Shown one piece after another: positions 61,772-62,394 of a DNA stretch of 62,394 nucleotides. Location of the stretch: IMG/VR virus record IMGVR_UViG_3300035681_000831, positions 1 through 62,394 of that record; one strand, written 5' to 3'. Both the position numbers and the translations under genes were made by a program. Below the pieces are notes generated by a model, which did not search any database, was not told the DNA's origin, and saw only the letters and a program-made list of their open reading frames with translations. The DNA is from a virus. Position 1 is the stretch's first letter. Each line of letters begins with the position of its first letter.

Positions 61772-62394
61772 TTAGAAAGTTGAGCTTGACTCAACTGCAA
61801 TATAATATTCTACATCATCATGAACAAAGTGGGAAATGCCCTTTGATGAAATATTAACATCATAATCGCCAGGAATGATCTTAATATTCTCAGCCTTAAA
61901 GATTGCCTTAAATGCCTTATCAGTGTCGCCAATCTGAATAGAATAAACGTCACCGGAAGGATTCTTGGAATCAGCTGCCTGAAGGTAAAGGTTCTTACCA
62001 TCGCCCATAACAACAATCTCTGGAAGAGCAAGAATGCCAGCAGCCTTCTCGACATCCTTTAGAGTGTCATTAGTCAAACGGAAAGTAACATCAACCGAAG
62101 GAAGATTAATTTCCTTTTCTGGAGCCTTTGTAACAGTTGACTCGTCAGCATAAACATAATGCGTCTTACGAGTGTTGTCACAAATGTCAACTGACTTATC
62201 GCCAAACTTTAGTTCTGGATCAGTAAACAAACTTAGAGTTGAAATAAAGCGATCAAGATTATAAATCGCAAAACGCTGGCCGAAGTCAGTCTTGACCTTT
62301 GCCTTGGCCATGATTGTCTTGGTTGGTGAAATGGTCTTTAGAACATTACCTTCCTGAACAACAATGGATGGATTAATCTTGGCGAAGTTCTTCA
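61772..62394 (-). CDS. 45: Sliding clamp, T4 gp45 type (5' end outside window)
   Basis: The frame enters at the right edge and continues past the internal Met at 62311, starting with KNFAKINPSIVVQEGN, which fits the N-terminal part of gp45 (LKNFAxIN). RFAIYNLDRFISTLSLFTDPEL, IVVMGDGKNLYL and GDYDVNISSKGISHF follow, with SSTF as C-terminus. The trimeric ring holds the polymerase on DNA and also, in T4, activates late transcription with gp33 and gp55, which fits the many late boxes here. About 207 residues are visible; T4 has 228. Confidence 0.93.
   Translation of the reverse strand, partial: KNFAKINPSIVVQEGNVLKTISPTKTIMAKAKVKTDFGQRFAIYNLDRFISTLSLFTDPELKFGDKSVDICDNTRKTHYVYADESTVTKAPEKEINLPSVDVTFRLTNDTLKDVEKAAGILALPEIVVMGDGKNLYLQAADSKNPSGDVYSIQIGDTDKAFKAIFKAENIKIIPGDYDVNISSKGISHFVHDDVEYYIAVESSSTF

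Overview
This window is a segment of a large, AT-rich, tailed-phage genome of the T4 superfamily (myovirus). The evidence is a T4-type replication set (family B DNA polymerase, UvsX, DnaB-like helicase, gp61-type primase, RNase H, RegA, clamp loader subunits gp44 and gp62, sliding clamp gp45), T4-type late promoter boxes (TATAAATA and CTAAATA variants), homing endonuclease genes, and a large tRNA cluster. The gene mix (class II ribonucleotide reductase, ThyX, Hsp20, PhoH, transaldolase, SpeD, a DUF6267-like protein) resembles T4-like phages of alphaproteobacteria and cyanobacteria more than the coliphages. The host looks Gram-negative (heptose/LPS-type sugar genes, several Sec signal peptides) but cannot be named from this sequence alone.

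Layout. 1-4.4 kb: 3' part of an acyl-CoA dehydrogenase gene, an antisense HNH endonuclease, and a run of small genes including a nuclease and a phosphoribosyltransferase. 4.4-13.7 kb: Hsp20, an M15-type endolysin, FtsH, DNA polymerase, UvsX, a decayed endonuclease, replicative helicase, and a Bfd-like [2Fe-2S] protein. 13.7-27.9 kb: a late region with virion-type proteins; three consecutive enzyme-like proteins begin with a motif resembling the T4 capsid-targeting sequence, and a Dps follows. 27.9-37.4 kb: primase, GIY-YIG endonuclease, many small genes, ThyX, HNH endonuclease, class II RNR. 37.4-41.6 kb: three secreted proteins, a tRNA, a ClpP-like protease, a methyltransferase and a nucleotidyltransferase-like protein. 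41.6-47.9 kb: glutaredoxin, SpeD, then a tightly overlapping sugar operon (methyltransferase, cytidylyltransferase, GmhA, GmhB, transaldolase, glycosyltransferase, HddA). 47.9-52.3 kb: RNase H, PhoH, a PD-(D/E)XK nuclease. 52.3-62.4 kb: everything on the minus strand, with a 28-member tRNA cluster (covering all 20 amino acids by anticodon), then small genes, RegA and the clamp/clamp-loader genes.

How the genes work together. The operon at 42.7-47.9 kb looks like a full route from central carbon metabolism to an activated heptose: transaldolase can make sedoheptulose 7-phosphate, GmhA isomerises it, HddA phosphorylates C1, GmhB removes the 7-phosphate, a TagD/RfaE-type nucleotidyltransferase activates it, and a glycosyltransferase plus methyltransferases could use it. 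RNR, ThyX, a dCMP-deaminase-like enzyme and glutaredoxin supply DNA precursors.

Most notable signals. (1) Four homing endonuclease loci share a covarying two-hairpin RNA leader placed exactly at the predicted late start site. (2) Two 140-163 nt non-coding elements in the tRNA cluster are bounded by 20+ bp complementary ends. (3) Late promoters sit inside hairpins that hide the ribosome binding site. (4) Several tRNAs have anticodon/variable-arm combinations that break the usual class rules.
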